Below, in pieces: positions 45,304 to 54,695 of a stretch of 64,000 nucleotides of DNA. Location of the stretch: the NCBI RefSeq assembly GCF_003590145.2, contig NZ_CP060436.1, positions 3,426,501 through 3,490,500 of the forward strand, written 5' to 3'. A program made the position numbers and the translations under genes. The number at the start of each line of letters is the position of its first letter. Within the stretch, counting starts at the first letter, position 1. The notes beneath the pieces were generated by a model. That model had not been told where the DNA came from, ran no database searches, and was given only the letters and a program-made list of their open reading frames with translations. The stretch comes from Pseudooceanicola algae. Its GTDB lineage: Bacteria; Pseudomonadota; Alphaproteobacteria; Rhodobacterales; Rhodobacteraceae.

Positions 45304-46956
45304 TCATGGCCGATCAGCTTGGACGTCGCCGAGGCTTCCTCGGACAAGTTCGCAGAGCAATTCCGGCAGGACCGTGAATGCATAGTTGAAATTGGCCCGT
45401 TCAAGGCTTCGATGATAATCGCGGCCCCAAGGACCCGCGTTGATGGCTGGCATGCGGGGAAAACCGTCGACGTCCCATTCGATACCGCATCCCCATAATG
45501 GGTTGTTGTCTGCGGCGGCGTGGTACCCTTCGGCATCGTCCTGTCCGGCAAAGCTCATGTCCGTCACGATCGGAAGCCAGTTGAGGATACCGATTGGCGT
45601 GTCGTGAGCGGCGGACACCTTGGTGGTCGCTCGTGCGACCAAGGCCGCCAAGGCCTGTTCGCCACGTGAGGCGAGGGGGGGGACGGCGGGATATGACAGC
45701 CCGCCGAACCCGATAACCACGGCAGGGCCTGCAAGCTGCGCGTGATCCCAAGCCAGCTCGGTCAACAGGCGCGCCCGTGCCGGCATGGGCAGGTCCTCTC
45801 GCTCTCTCAACTGGGCAGCCAGCACCTGTTCTTGCGCCTCATAAGTTGGGGAAGCCGCCGCCTGTTCCTCCAGGTCCTTGAAGGTATAGATCGGGATTTC
45901 CCGGTCCGGGACCGCCGCTCCGGTCGCCCGGACGCGGGCGCCATGAAGCGCCACCGCTTCGTCCAGCGCCTTTGCGAAAATGGCGGTGCATTGCGACAGC
46001 ACCTCCCCGGCGGTGCGCGTCCGAGTGATCATGTTCCAGGCACACCAGGCCCTGGCGGGGGTGGTGATGTCGTAATGCGCGCGCAAGTCATTCTGAACCA
46101 GTGCCACAGGGGGCGCGGACGCATCCCCGTGGTCGCCTTCTGCAAGCGCCGGGTGGCATTCCATTTCCCGCACTAGGGACGAGGCGAGAAACAGCGCATT
46201 CAATCCATCCAGCGGATAGCAGGCATGGGCCTCGCGTCCGACGACAAGGGCCGTGACGAGGTGTTTGCCGATGCATCCCGTCCCGACGGCCTGGGCCCGG
46301 GCCACATCGCCTTCGTCCTGCAGGGCATCCATGTTGATCTGCAACACGTACTCCAGATCATGATCCTGCGCGACCTGGTTGAGAAGGCTGCCTGCGGCGC
46401 GCATTCCCGCCGACTGGTTTTCCTCGTCCGGTGAGGCAAGGAAGATCAGGTTGCCGTCAAAATCGGGATCGGCGGAAAAAGCTTCGAGGACGGCCAGCCC
46501 CGCGCCCAACCCCGACTTCATGTCCAGCATGCCGCGTCCGGGAATGAACGTACCTGACTGGATGTCCGCCAGAGCTTCGGGAGACCGGCCGCTGTCTTCA
46601 AGCTGCGCAATGATGCGTTCTGCAAGCACGGCCGGGTCGGTGGCCACGTCGCGCAAGGCACCGTAGTCGTCGACCCCCACCGTGTCGAAATGACCGGTCA
46701 AAACCACGGTCCGGGACCCATTGCCCTTGAGCAACGCGAGGATGTTGCGGCGTCCTTGAGGGGTTCCGGGCACATCGCTCTCATAGATGTGGTCCGGCCG
46801 GGCGGCGAAATACGCGATGCCCATGAGCATCGCACGCACCTCGTCGGGAAATCCTATCTCGCCGCTGGTGCCATTGACACTGCGGCAGGCCACCATTCTT
46901 TGGGTATGGGACAGCGCTCTTTGGCCGAGGGGTGTTTCGGGCAGGTTAGATTTCAT
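45304..46956 (-). CDS. M20-family amidohydrolase/peptidase (RocB-like)
   Basis: A 550-residue zinc hydrolase. Metal-site signatures are VVLTGHFDTVGVDDYG (His, Asp) and LIFLASPDEENQSAGMRAAG (Glu pair), with GMLDMKSGLGAGLAVLEAF between. The long C-terminal extension and total length of about 550 match the RocB-like arginine-utilisation group rather than typical 380-400 residue M20 enzymes. It probably cleaves an amide or peptide bond in the cytoplasm. It is the last gene of the Liv-amidase run and overlaps the hydrolase gene by 11 bases. Confidence 0.88.
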   Translation of the reverse strand: MKSNLPETPLGQRALSHTQRMVACRSVNGTSGEIGFPDEVRAMLMGIAYFAARPDHIYESDVPGTPQGRRNILALLKGNGSRTVVLTGHFDTVGVDDYGALRDVATDPAVLAERIIAQLEDSGRSPEALADIQSGTFIPGRGMLDMKSGLGAGLAVLEAFSADPDFDGNLIFLASPDEENQSAGMRAAGSLLNQVAQDHDLEYVLQINMDALQDEGDVARAQAVGTGCIGKHLVTALVVGREAHACYPLDGLNALFLASSLVREMECHPALAEGDHGDASAPPVALVQNDLRAHYDITTPARAWCAWNMITRTRTAGEVLSQCTAIFAKALDEAVALHGARVRATGAAVPDREIPIYTFKDLEEQAAASPTYEAQEQVLAAQLREREDLPMPARARLLTELAWDHAQLAGPAVVIGFGGLSYPAVPPLASRGEQALAALVARATTKVSAAHDTPIGILNWLPIVTDMSFAGQDDAEGYHAAADNNPLWGCGIEWDVDGFPRMPAINAGPWGRDYHRSLERANFNYAFTVLPELLCELVRGSLGDVQADRP

Positions 46957-47971
46957 CGGAATATTCCCAGGCCCTCAGGGCCGCTATGTCCTTGATCCAG
47001 CGGGCGGTGTCGTCGAGTGCCCGGACCGCGACCGGAGCGATGGACATGGCTTCAAGGAAGCTATGCACCGTGCCTTGGTAGACTTTCAGCTCAACAGAAA
47101 CGCCAGCGGCTTTCAGGGCGCGCGCCATGTCGAGGTTCTCGTCCAGCAGAATGTCGTGATCGGCAACCACCATCATGGCGGGCGGCAGGTGGGAAAGATC
47201 TGCGCTCAGCACCCGCAGGCGGGGATCAGTCAGATCCGCGTCCGAGCGAATGTATTGCCATGTGAACCACTGCATCAGGTGACTTGAGAGCGGCAGATCA
47301 CCAGCCCCGAAGCGCAGGCCCGATGCGCGCAGCGAATTTGGATCGAAGACGCCGTAATTCAGCACCATGCCGCGGTACGCATCCTGACCTTCGTCCCTGA
47401 GGTGCAACGAGACCGCAACGGCAAGGTTCGCCCCCGCAGAATCGCCTCCGATCAAAAGCGCATCGGGATTGATCCCGAGGGCGGCCCCCGCCGTGCCGAG
47501 CCACAAGGTGGCATCGCGGATTTCCTCGATGGCCTGCGGAAACTTCGCTTCGGGCGCGCGGCTGTAATCCAGCCCCAGCACGACCATGCCGGTACGCGCG
47601 GCGTATTCGCGCATCAGCCGGTCGTGGGTGTCGATGCTGAACAGGGTCCAGCCGCCGCCGGGCAGATAGACCAGCGCAGGCCCCGTCGCCCTGTCGTTCG
47701 GACGATAAAGCCGCATGGGCAGATCGCCGTGGCGGGTCGGCACGACGTGATCCGAGATCTCTGCCATGGCCGGGCCACCCGCCGTCCAACGCTTGCGCAC
47801 GCCTTCGGCAATCTCGCGGGCCTGTGTCACCGGCACCCTGTCACGGCGGGGATGCGCGGCGGCATCTTGCGTCATCTGCCGCACAAAGGTTGCGATATCG
47901 GGGTCCAGCGTCGCCAGCGGATCGAAGGACGCGGGTTCGTCCCGGGGGGGCTGCGCCCTGCGCTCTGTCAT
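46946..47971 (-). CDS. Alpha/beta hydrolase, hormone-sensitive lipase family
   Basis: A 341-residue esterase. The oxyanion-hole motif appears as YLPGGGWTLFS (GGGW in place of HGGG), the nucleophile elbow is GGDSAGANLAVAV, and the catalytic Asp and His are in VVADHDILLDEN and GTVHSFLEAM. HSL-type enzymes hydrolyse short acyl esters, and some act as arylformamidases. Its start shares ATGA with the aminotransferase stop, so the two are tightly coupled. Confidence 0.9.
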   Translation of the reverse strand: MTERRAQPPRDEPASFDPLATLDPDIATFVRQMTQDAAAHPRRDRVPVTQAREIAEGVRKRWTAGGPAMAEISDHVVPTRHGDLPMRLYRPNDRATGPALVYLPGGGWTLFSIDTHDRLMREYAARTGMVVLGLDYSRAPEAKFPQAIEEIRDATLWLGTAGAALGINPDALLIGGDSAGANLAVAVSLHLRDEGQDAYRGMVLNYGVFDPNSLRASGLRFGAGDLPLSSHLMQWFTWQYIRSDADLTDPRLRVLSADLSHLPPAMMVVADHDILLDENLDMARALKAAGVSVELKVYQGTVHSFLEAMSIAPVAVRALDDTARWIKDIAALRAWEYSDEI

Positions 47972-49095
47972 TCCGCTTCTCCGTCCAGAGCCTCGCGAAG
48001 CGCGGTCAGGAAGCTGTCGTTGTCTTCGGTGTTGCCGATCGTGACGCGGGCGTGGTTTTCATAGCCTGCTTCCGTCCAGGCCTTGATCAGCACTCCCTTC
48101 TGCCGCAATCGCTGCGCCAGGGTTCGTGCCGGGCGGCCGCAATCGAAGAACAGGAAGTTGCCGTCGGACGGGGCAGGGGGCAGCCCCATGTCGCGCAGGG
48201 CGCCGGCGACGCGCTGCCGTTCGCGCGAAACGAAGTCGCGGGTTGCCGCGACATGGTCCTGATCGCGATAGGCGGCCTCGGCACCGGCAAGCGCGGGCGC
48301 GCTGACGTTGAACGGCGAGCGGACCTTGTAGATGGCTTCGGCCAAGGCGGAATGGAACGCGATGCCGTATCCGATGCGCAGGCCCGCCAGCCCGTAGGCC
48401 TTTGAAAAGGTGCGAAGTGCGATCCACGGGCCGTCGTGCCGTTTCAGCCGTTCGAAAAGGCGCCCGCGTTCGGAATCTTTGACGAATTCGCCGTAGGCCT
48501 CATCCAGAACGATCAGGGTGTCCGGGTGCGCGGCGTTCAGCACCCGGTCGAAGTCTTCCAGCGCAATGGAGACGCCGACCGGGTTGCACGGCGAGCAGAG
48601 CACGAACACCCGTGGTCGCCCGGCAAGGGCGCTGACGATCTCTTCGACGGGAAAGCGCCAGTCTGCGGTGAAGGGGATCTTGCGGGTCACCGCCGACGCG
48701 TGCTGGGCGCAGATCTCGTAAAGCCCGAACGCCGGGACGACGGTCACGACCTCGTCATCCGGGCGCAGCACCATGCGGAACAGGATCGAGACAAGATCCT
48801 CGGACCCGGCGGTAAAGGCCAGCCGGTCGCCCGTGACGCCGAGATCCTTCGACAGCATCTCTCTTAGGCGCAGCTCTTCGCGATCGGGATACCGGAAGAT
48901 GCCCGGTTGCACCGCCGCGATGGCAGGTGCCACCCGAGGCGAGCAGGAGAGCGGGTTCTCGTTGCTGTCGAGCTTGATCACGCGCTCCAACCCCAGCTCG
49001 CTGCGCATCTTCTCAAGCGATACACCGGCGTTGTAATCGGCCAACGCCAGAAGTTCGGGGCGAACGAGGCCGTTCAGGGGATCTGTTTCTGTCAT
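47968..49095 (-). CDS. PLP-dependent aminotransferase, HisC-like
   Basis: A 375-residue class I/II aminotransferase. Fold-type I features: IKLDSNENPLSCSPRV at the N-terminus, AGSEDLVSILFRMVL, the strand VFVLCSPCNPVG, DEAYGEFV and the PLP lysine in RTFSKAYGLAGLRIGYG. The pattern is that of histidinol-phosphate aminotransferase homologues, but the operon is catabolic, so a different amino donor or substrate is likely. It overlaps both neighbours by 4 bases. Confidence 0.9.
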   Translation of the reverse strand: MTETDPLNGLVRPELLALADYNAGVSLEKMRSELGLERVIKLDSNENPLSCSPRVAPAIAAVQPGIFRYPDREELRLREMLSKDLGVTGDRLAFTAGSEDLVSILFRMVLRPDDEVVTVVPAFGLYEICAQHASAVTRKIPFTADWRFPVEEIVSALAGRPRVFVLCSPCNPVGVSIALEDFDRVLNAAHPDTLIVLDEAYGEFVKDSERGRLFERLKRHDGPWIALRTFSKAYGLAGLRIGYGIAFHSALAEAIYKVRSPFNVSAPALAGAEAAYRDQDHVAATRDFVSRERQRVAGALRDMGLPPAPSDGNFLFFDCGRPARTLAQRLRQKGVLIKAWTEAGYENHARVTIGNTEDNDSFLTALREALDGEAE

Positions 49096-50012
49096 TGAGC
49101 CGCTGCCAGATGTTTCGGGAATTCGACCCTGACGCTGATATCGATGAGCGAGTTGCAGGACTGGTTCACCCGCAGATCACCCGCCAGACCGATCAGCATG
49201 AAGGCATCGGCCTCATTCAGATCATGCCGGGCGGCGACCAGGCTGATCATCTCCTGCATGGCGATGGCGGCCGCGTCTTCGTATTCGGGCGCCGCGCCGT
49301 AGCTGATGATCTTGGTGTCGGATTCCATCCAAGGCCAGGTCCGCGCAGCCCCCTTCACCAGTTCGACCTTCACGGTCACCTTCGCGCCGATTTCGCACCC
49401 CGTGCCCACGGCTTCGGAATCGCTCATCACCGCGTGGACGTCGCCGATGAACAAGAGGCCGAGGTCGACGTTGACCGGCAGGTGGACGGTGGTCCCGACG
49501 CGCACGGCGTTGGAATCCATGTTCCCGCCGTGACGTCCGCAATGGATGCTGCTGACGCCCTCTCCGGCCGGGGCAGTGCCCATGGTGCCGATATTGGGCC
49601 TGAGCGGAATGCGCAGCGCATTGTCGAAGACAATCGCATCGCCATCGACCGGCAGCATCTTGGCAACCTGATGCGGCACGCTGTTCCGGACCACGCCCCA
49701 TTCGGGCCGGGCGATGATGAATCCCTCGGCGTCCAGCGCGATGTCGAGGATCGTGACCGCCAGCGCGTCGCCCGGCTCGGCGCCCTCAACAGCGATGGGG
49801 CCGGTCACGGGATTGGTCTTTGGGTGACCTGGCGCGTCGAAATCGGGGGCCGTGGGCATCACGTCTTCGGGCCGCTTCAACTTGCCGCTTCGCGCGTCAT
49901 GTGTCGCGACCGTGACCAGGCTGCCCGAAGGGACGGTGACGCGCGGCGCCACGTCCTTGCCGCAGTGGTAGGACACGACGTCCCGGTCGAGGAATATCGG
50001 AGTCTCAGGCAT
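49092..50012 (-). CDS. Acetamidase/formamidase family protein
   Basis: A 306-residue amidase of the FmdA/AmdA family, which hydrolyses formamide, acetamide or related short amides to ammonia and acid. Typical blocks are NPVTGPIAVEGAEPGDALAV, IGTMGTAPAGEGVSSIHCGRHGGNMD, and LLFIGDVHAVMSDSEAVGTG. It is about 100 residues shorter than well-known FmdA (about 410), matching the shorter subgroup in proteobacterial ABC operons. It overlaps paiB by 8 bases. Confidence 0.92.
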   Translation of the reverse strand: MPETPIFLDRDVVSYHCGKDVAPRVTVPSGSLVTVATHDARSGKLKRPEDVMPTAPDFDAPGHPKTNPVTGPIAVEGAEPGDALAVTILDIALDAEGFIIARPEWGVVRNSVPHQVAKMLPVDGDAIVFDNALRIPLRPNIGTMGTAPAGEGVSSIHCGRHGGNMDSNAVRVGTTVHLPVNVDLGLLFIGDVHAVMSDSEAVGTGCEIGAKVTVKVELVKGAARTWPWMESDTKIISYGAAPEYEDAAAIAMQEMISLVAARHDLNEADAFMLIGLAGDLRVNQSCNSLIDISVRVEFPKHLAAAQ

Positions 50013-50667
50013 TGGAATCCCTTTCTTGACTGTAGGCCGCCATCATCGTCGCGACGTCTTGTGTCGCATCGCGCCCAAGGCCGGAAAGACCGGCAATGAC
50101 GTTGCCGCGATCGGCTTGAGACTTGTTCTGGCTCATCTTGAAGATGGCTTCGTGCGAGGTGACGGTAAGCTGGTAGCCGACGACGCCGCGGATCAGGCTG
50201 TCGACCATTTTCTGGCGATCACCGTCCCGGTTCCAGGTCCCGCCGACGCCGGGCTCGTGGGCGCGCGCCGTGCGGTCGAACAGCGCGTGAAGGCGTTCGG
50301 GATCGGTGAAGGGCCGGACCTCGCAATGCAGGTGGACCGCCGCGTAGTTCCAGGTGGGGACGACGCCGGGCGTCTCATACCAGCTTGGCGTGATGTAGCT
50401 TGACGGCCCGAGGATCGCGACCGTCAGTTTTGGCAGCTGTTCAAGGCGGCGGCACATGGCATTGGCGCGGGCGAGATGCAGTTCCAGCGTCGCACCGTCG
50501 ACCTGCGTGGCGCTCGCTGCGTGCTCGGGGTCGCGCAGGAACACCGGAGCGTGGGTCAGCGAGACATCCGTTCCACCCGCATGGATAAGGGTGGCGAAAT
50601 CATACGCTTCGACGAGCCCGAGAATGCGATCGGGCCGCGTTTCGGAAAAGGGGGCGGGTGTGTACAT
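50005..50667 (-). CDS. paiB: PaiB-like FMN-binding protein
   Basis: A 220-residue protein of the FMN-binding negative regulator family (PaiB). It starts MYTPAPFSETRPDRILGLVE, with GPSSYITPSWYETPGVVPTWNY as the flavin-binding heart and KMSQNKSQADRGNVIAGL near the end, both diagnostic. PaiB of Bacillus is linked to polyamine and sporulation control, but most members are probably flavin enzymes. Its ATG follows the gntR stop directly (TGAATG). Confidence 0.92.
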   Translation of the reverse strand: MYTPAPFSETRPDRILGLVEAYDFATLIHAGGTDVSLTHAPVFLRDPEHAASATQVDGATLELHLARANAMCRRLEQLPKLTVAILGPSSYITPSWYETPGVVPTWNYAAVHLHCEVRPFTDPERLHALFDRTARAHEPGVGGTWNRDGDRQKMVDSLIRGVVGYQLTVTSHEAIFKMSQNKSQADRGNVIAGLSGLGRDATQDVATMMAAYSQERDSNA

Positions 50668-51480
50668 TCAGTTTCTCTCTGGCGCGGTCAGTGCAATGGC
50701 TTCGAGCGAAAGATCGCCATACATCAGCTTGAGATGACGATGTGCGATCTCCATGTGCTCGCGCATCAGGCGGGCTGCCGTTTCCGCATCCTCCCTGCGC
50801 AGGGCAGCGACGATATCGGCGTGATAGCGGCTGTTCTCGCGGGACCATTCACCGTGCAGTTCATGGGCAGCGCTTTCACGCGCCGTGGCATTGACGAGGA
50901 TCCCCACGATGACCTCGATCATCAGAAGCAACAGCCGGTTTGGAACGCAGCTGGCAATGATCGTGTGAAATTCGAACTCGGCTTCGCGCTGGCGGCGACG
51001 GCTGCGCTCGTCATGTGCGGGTATCGATGACAGCTCGATCTGGGCGTCGAGCCTATCAAAGGTCTCTTCGTCAATGTGCCCGACGACCGAGTACATCAGC
51101 TGAACCTCGATCGTGGAGCGCAGCTCGTAAATGTCGTCGATCGTCACTTTCTCGAAATAGCAGAAGTTCTGCACGGCCTGGATCGACTCGAGAACGCTGC
51201 TGCCGGTGACGATTGGACCGCCATTGGGCCCGGTCTTCATCCGCACCAGCCCCTGAACTTCCAGCTCTTTCAGGGCTTCGCGGATGGTGGCGCGACTGGC
51301 GCCGAAGGCGGTGATCATTTCCTTTTCGACGGGCAGGCTATCACCGGGTTCAAGCCCTTCGGTGATGATCCATGACCGGATTTCGCCCGCAATGACCGAC
51401 GACCGTTTGGGTGTCCGGGTAAGAAGGTGGCTCAATCGGCGTGAATTCTTGCGCCCCTCCCCGTCCTGCGTCGATGTCAT
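50668..51480 (-). CDS. GntR/FadR-family regulator of the Liv-amidase operon
   Basis: A 270-residue regulator. The HTH is SLPVEKEMITAFGASRATIR followed by EALKELEVQGLVRMKTGPNG; the FCD domain has YELRSTIEVQLMYSVVG, EFEFHTIIASCVPNR and HADIVAALRREDAETAARLM. It lies between livK and paiB within one run of genes and presumably responds to the substrate or a product. AGGAA precedes ATG 51480. Confidence 0.92.
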   Translation of the reverse strand: MTSTQDGEGRKNSRRLSHLLTRTPKRSSVIAGEIRSWIITEGLEPGDSLPVEKEMITAFGASRATIREALKELEVQGLVRMKTGPNGGPIVTGSSVLESIQAVQNFCYFEKVTIDDIYELRSTIEVQLMYSVVGHIDEETFDRLDAQIELSSIPAHDERSRRRQREAEFEFHTIIASCVPNRLLLLMIEVIVGILVNATARESAAHELHGEWSRENSRYHADIVAALRREDAETAARLMREHMEIAHRHLKLMYGDLSLEAIALTAPERN

Positions 51481-51510
51481 GAGATTCCTGTCCTTGATGG
51501 TTCGGATACA

Positions 51511-51535
51511 GCCGGGGGCCGGTCTGGCCCCCGGC
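51511..51535 (-). terminator. Perfect GC hairpin after livK
   Basis: GCCGGGGGCC/GGCCCCCGGC, a perfect 10-bp stem with a 5-base loop, starts 8 bases after the livK stop on the minus strand and precedes gntR. No T-run follows, so read-through into the catabolic genes is likely. Confidence 0.65.
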
Positions 51536-51542
51536 CCTGAGG

Positions 51543-52769
51543 TTATTTCGCGTCGGCGGTCGCGACGTTTTCGGGCCAGATGACCTGGTTCTGTCCGTCC
51601 TGCATCTGGGCGACAGGCACGGGAATCGCATCGGCGCCAGACCGCACCGTGTGATCTTCGCCGAACTGCATCCGTCCGATCAGGCACTCGTAATCCGTCT
51701 TGCCGATCTCTTCTGAAATGGCGGCCGCCTCGGTGGAGCCCGCCGCATCGACGGCCCGCAGGGCTACGAGCATGGTGCAATAGGCGTGCGCATGGCTGTA
51801 GTTGGCCGGGGTGTCGAATTCGGCCTCGATGCGGTCACTGAATTCCTGGTGGGCCGGCGTGATCTCGGGGCTGAACTGAAGGGCTGCCCAGATCAGACCG
51901 TCGGCGATTTCGGGGGCCACTTCCATGAACTCGGGTCGGGTCGGGTAGAAGATCGCAAGGTGCGAGGCTTCCAGCGCCTGCTCGTCCAACTGGCGCACGA
52001 AGGAGGTGCCCGAGTTGGCAAGGGTGAAGACCGAGATCAGGACATCGGGATCAAGGCCGCGCAGTTTCGAAAGCTGCGGGTAGAAGTCGGTCGTGCCGGT
52101 GGGCGTGGTTTCGGTGGCGATCACCTCCCAGCCATCTTCCTCGAACAGCTTTCCGATCTGTTCCGCATTGGCGAGGCCATAGTCGGTATCCTCGACCACG
52201 AAGGCGATCTGCTTGTTGCCTTCCTCGATCACGTCGTTTTCGAAGGCCCACTTGTAGAACCCGTGGACCGCCTGGCCGTAACCGTCGCTGTTGTAGTTGC
52301 CCTTCCAGTAATATTCATACCGCTCCGGGTCGGAGAGGACCTTGTCCGCGATGGCCGAGGACACCGGCTCGGCGCTCAGGATCGGCACACCGTATTGCGG
52401 AGCCATCTCCATCAGCGCCATGGTGACGTGGCTGTGCAGCGTGTCGCCGATGATCATGTCGACGGAATCCTGCGTCATCAGACGCTGGGCCGCACTGATG
52501 CCAACCTCGGGCTTGGAGTTGGAATCCTCGAAGACGAGGGTGGCGGTCGGCGGGGTGTCGGACACCGTTTCCACCATGCCGGCATTCCATTCCTTCACCG
52601 CAAGCTCCATGCCCTGACGATGGGCGGCACCGGTATTCGCGGCAGGGCCCGTCATCGGTCCGATGACGCCGATCGTGACCTCCTGGGCGGAGGCGAGGGA
52701 CGCCGCTCCGCTGGCAAGCGCGGCAGAGAGGATTCCTGCGGTCAGTATTTTCCTGGTCGTGGTGGTCAT
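51543..52769 (-). CDS. livK: Branched-chain amino acid type ABC binding protein
   Basis: A 408-residue periplasmic binding protein (Peripla_BP_6). The signal peptide ends AASLASA before QEVTIGVIGPMTGPAAN. IGDTLHSHVTMALMEMAPQYGVP and FVVEDTDYGLANAEQIGKLF are family segments. Members bind amino acids, amides, urea or aromatic acids; the amidase-rich operon suggests an amide-containing ligand. Unusually, it is the fifth and last transporter gene in the operon. Confidence 0.9.
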   Translation of the reverse strand: MTTTTRKILTAGILSAALASGAASLASAQEVTIGVIGPMTGPAANTGAAHRQGMELAVKEWNAGMVETVSDTPPTATLVFEDSNSKPEVGISAAQRLMTQDSVDMIIGDTLHSHVTMALMEMAPQYGVPILSAEPVSSAIADKVLSDPERYEYYWKGNYNSDGYGQAVHGFYKWAFENDVIEEGNKQIAFVVEDTDYGLANAEQIGKLFEEDGWEVIATETTPTGTTDFYPQLSKLRGLDPDVLISVFTLANSGTSFVRQLDEQALEASHLAIFYPTRPEFMEVAPEIADGLIWAALQFSPEITPAHQEFSDRIEAEFDTPANYSHAHAYCTMLVALRAVDAAGSTEAAAISEEIGKTDYECLIGRMQFGEDHTVRSGADAIPVPVAQMQDGQNQVIWPENVATADAK

Positions 52770-52838
52770 GTTCTATCTCCAGTTGGAAGGACTAGGTGAA
52801 TTGGCCAGGACGGCGGACTTCTTTTGAATTTGGTCCGT

Positions 52839-53822
52839 TCATGTCCGGGACGTGGTGCCACGTCGCTGTCTGAGCTTCAGGGCGGCCAGTCCCTGAGGCG
52901 CGACGAAGACGAAGAAGATGATGCCCGTACCGTAAAGAAGCATGCGGAAATCGCCGAATTCCCGCAGCATCTCGGACGCTACGGTAAGAAGAAGGGCCCC
53001 GTAGACCGGCCCGAAGAAGCGTCCGACGCCGCCGACGATGATCATCGCCAGAAGCGTGATCAGCATTTCGGGTCCGGCAACCGAGATTGGCGTCAGGATC
53101 ATGACGTAATGCGCATAGATCGCCCCGCTCAGGCCAACCACGCCCGCGCTCAGCGCGAAGGCGAAGATCTTCCACCGGGACAGATGCACGCCCAGGCTTT
53201 CCGCCGCAGCTTCGGCATCGCGAATGGCAAAGAAGGTCAGACCGGTCCGCGAGGTCAGCAGCGCCAGCAACGCAATATGAACCGTGACGAAGAAGACGGC
53301 CGCCAGCGCATAGGAACCGACCGCGTTGCCGACGCCGAACCGTAGCGTCATGTCACCGATGTGGATGGGGTCGAACGTCGGAATGCCCCAGAACCCCAGT
53401 TCGCCGCGCGTGATTTCCTTGAGATTCGAAAAGATCAGCCGCACGATTTCGGCAAAGGCGAGGGTGACGATCGCGACGTGGGGCATCGACCGAATCCGCA
53501 GGATCGGAAAGCCGATGATGACCCCCGCAATGGCAGCGGTCAGTGCCCCGACCCAGATCGTCAGCCAGGGGCTGATACCACCGTAATAGGCGACGATGGC
53601 CGAGATATAGGCGCCGATCGCAAAGAAGGCATGATGCCCCAGTGTCTTCAGGCCAAGCATTCCCAGCGTCAGGTTCCAGCCGCTGGCGAAGATCGCAAAG
53701 ATCAGAAAGATCGTAAGGATGTGAAGGATATAGTCATTCAGCGGCAGGAACGGCACGACAAGCAGACAGGCCGCGATCCCGAGCAGCACCAGATAGGGGC
53801 GGCGTCCAAATACTTCGAGCAT
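52839..53822 (-). CDS. livM: Branched-chain amino acid type ABC permease LivM
   Basis: A 327-residue permease with about nine helices, LGHHAFFAIGAYISAIVAYY near the start and RDAEAAAESLGVHLSRWKIFAFALSAGVVG as the ATPase-contact loop. It starts 3 bases after the livH stop. Confidence 0.92.
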   Translation of the reverse strand: MLEVFGRRPYLVLLGIAACLLVVPFLPLNDYILHILTIFLIFAIFASGWNLTLGMLGLKTLGHHAFFAIGAYISAIVAYYGGISPWLTIWVGALTAAIAGVIIGFPILRIRSMPHVAIVTLAFAEIVRLIFSNLKEITRGELGFWGIPTFDPIHIGDMTLRFGVGNAVGSYALAAVFFVTVHIALLALLTSRTGLTFFAIRDAEAAAESLGVHLSRWKIFAFALSAGVVGLSGAIYAHYVMILTPISVAGPEMLITLLAMIIVGGVGRFFGPVYGALLLTVASEMLREFGDFRMLLYGTGIIFFVFVAPQGLAALKLRQRRGTTSRT

Positions 53823-53825
53823 GGA

Positions 53826-54695
53826 TCAGCCCTCCCTTCCGGCAAAGAGACCGTTCGGCCGGAACCAGATGACAATGATAAGGAACGTGAAGGCGATGAC
53901 GTCCCGCCATTCGGTCGGCGCAAAGGCGACGCCCACGGATTCGATCATGCCCAGCAGGAAGCCCGCCGCGACAGCGCCGCCGAAGGATCCCAGCCCGCCA
54001 AGGATCACCACCGCGAACCCCTTCAGCAGATAGGCGACGCCCATCCACGGGTTCACGGTCACGAGCGGCGAAAGCAGGATCGCGCCGGCTCCGGCCAGGA
54101 CGGCGGAAATCGCGAAGACCGCAGTATGGACCAGCCCCGAAGGAATGCCCACCGCCAGCGCCGCCTCTGCATCCTGGGCCGTGGCCCGGACCATCCGGCC
54201 AAGGGGGGTGCGATACAGAACGAAGGCGCACAGGCTCATGATCAGCACAGCAAAAACAAGGATCGCGATCCGCTGCCATGGCATCCGAATGTCGCCGATG
54301 ACCGCGACACCGCTGAAAAAGTAGGGCAGGGTGCGGAACTGCTCACCCCAGACTAGCTGCGCGGCGCTTTGCAGTGCGATCGACAGGCCTATGGTGGCGG
54401 CGATGACCTGAAAGGCCCAGTCGTTGCGCGCCAGCAGCGGCGCAATCGTGGCCCGCTGGATCAGCGCCCCGGCCCCGCCGACAAGCACCAGAGTCAGGAA
54501 CGAGGCGAGGGCCACGTTTAGCTCGAGCGTCACGGCGAAGAACAGAACGAGGTAACCGGCGATCATCATCAATTCGCCATGGGCGAAGTTCAGAACGCGG
54601 GTCGTGCCGTAGACCAGCGCGATGCCGGATCCCACGAGGGCATAGATCGACCCCGTTATCAGTCCGTTCAGGATAATTTCGATCACGCTGCTCAT
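53826..54695 (-). CDS. livH: Branched-chain amino acid type ABC permease LivH
   Basis: A 289-residue permease. NGLITGSIYALVGSGIALVYG and TRVLNFAHGELMMIAGYLV at the N-terminus are the LivH signature, and RATAQDAEAALAVGIP is the coupling loop. It shares ATGA with the livF stop. Confidence 0.93.
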   Translation of the reverse strand: MSSVIEIILNGLITGSIYALVGSGIALVYGTTRVLNFAHGELMMIAGYLVLFFAVTLELNVALASFLTLVLVGGAGALIQRATIAPLLARNDWAFQVIAATIGLSIALQSAAQLVWGEQFRTLPYFFSGVAVIGDIRMPWQRIAILVFAVLIMSLCAFVLYRTPLGRMVRATAQDAEAALAVGIPSGLVHTAVFAISAVLAGAGAILLSPLVTVNPWMGVAYLLKGFAVVILGGLGSFGGAVAAGFLLGMIESVGVAFAPTEWRDVIAFTFLIIVIWFRPNGLFAGREG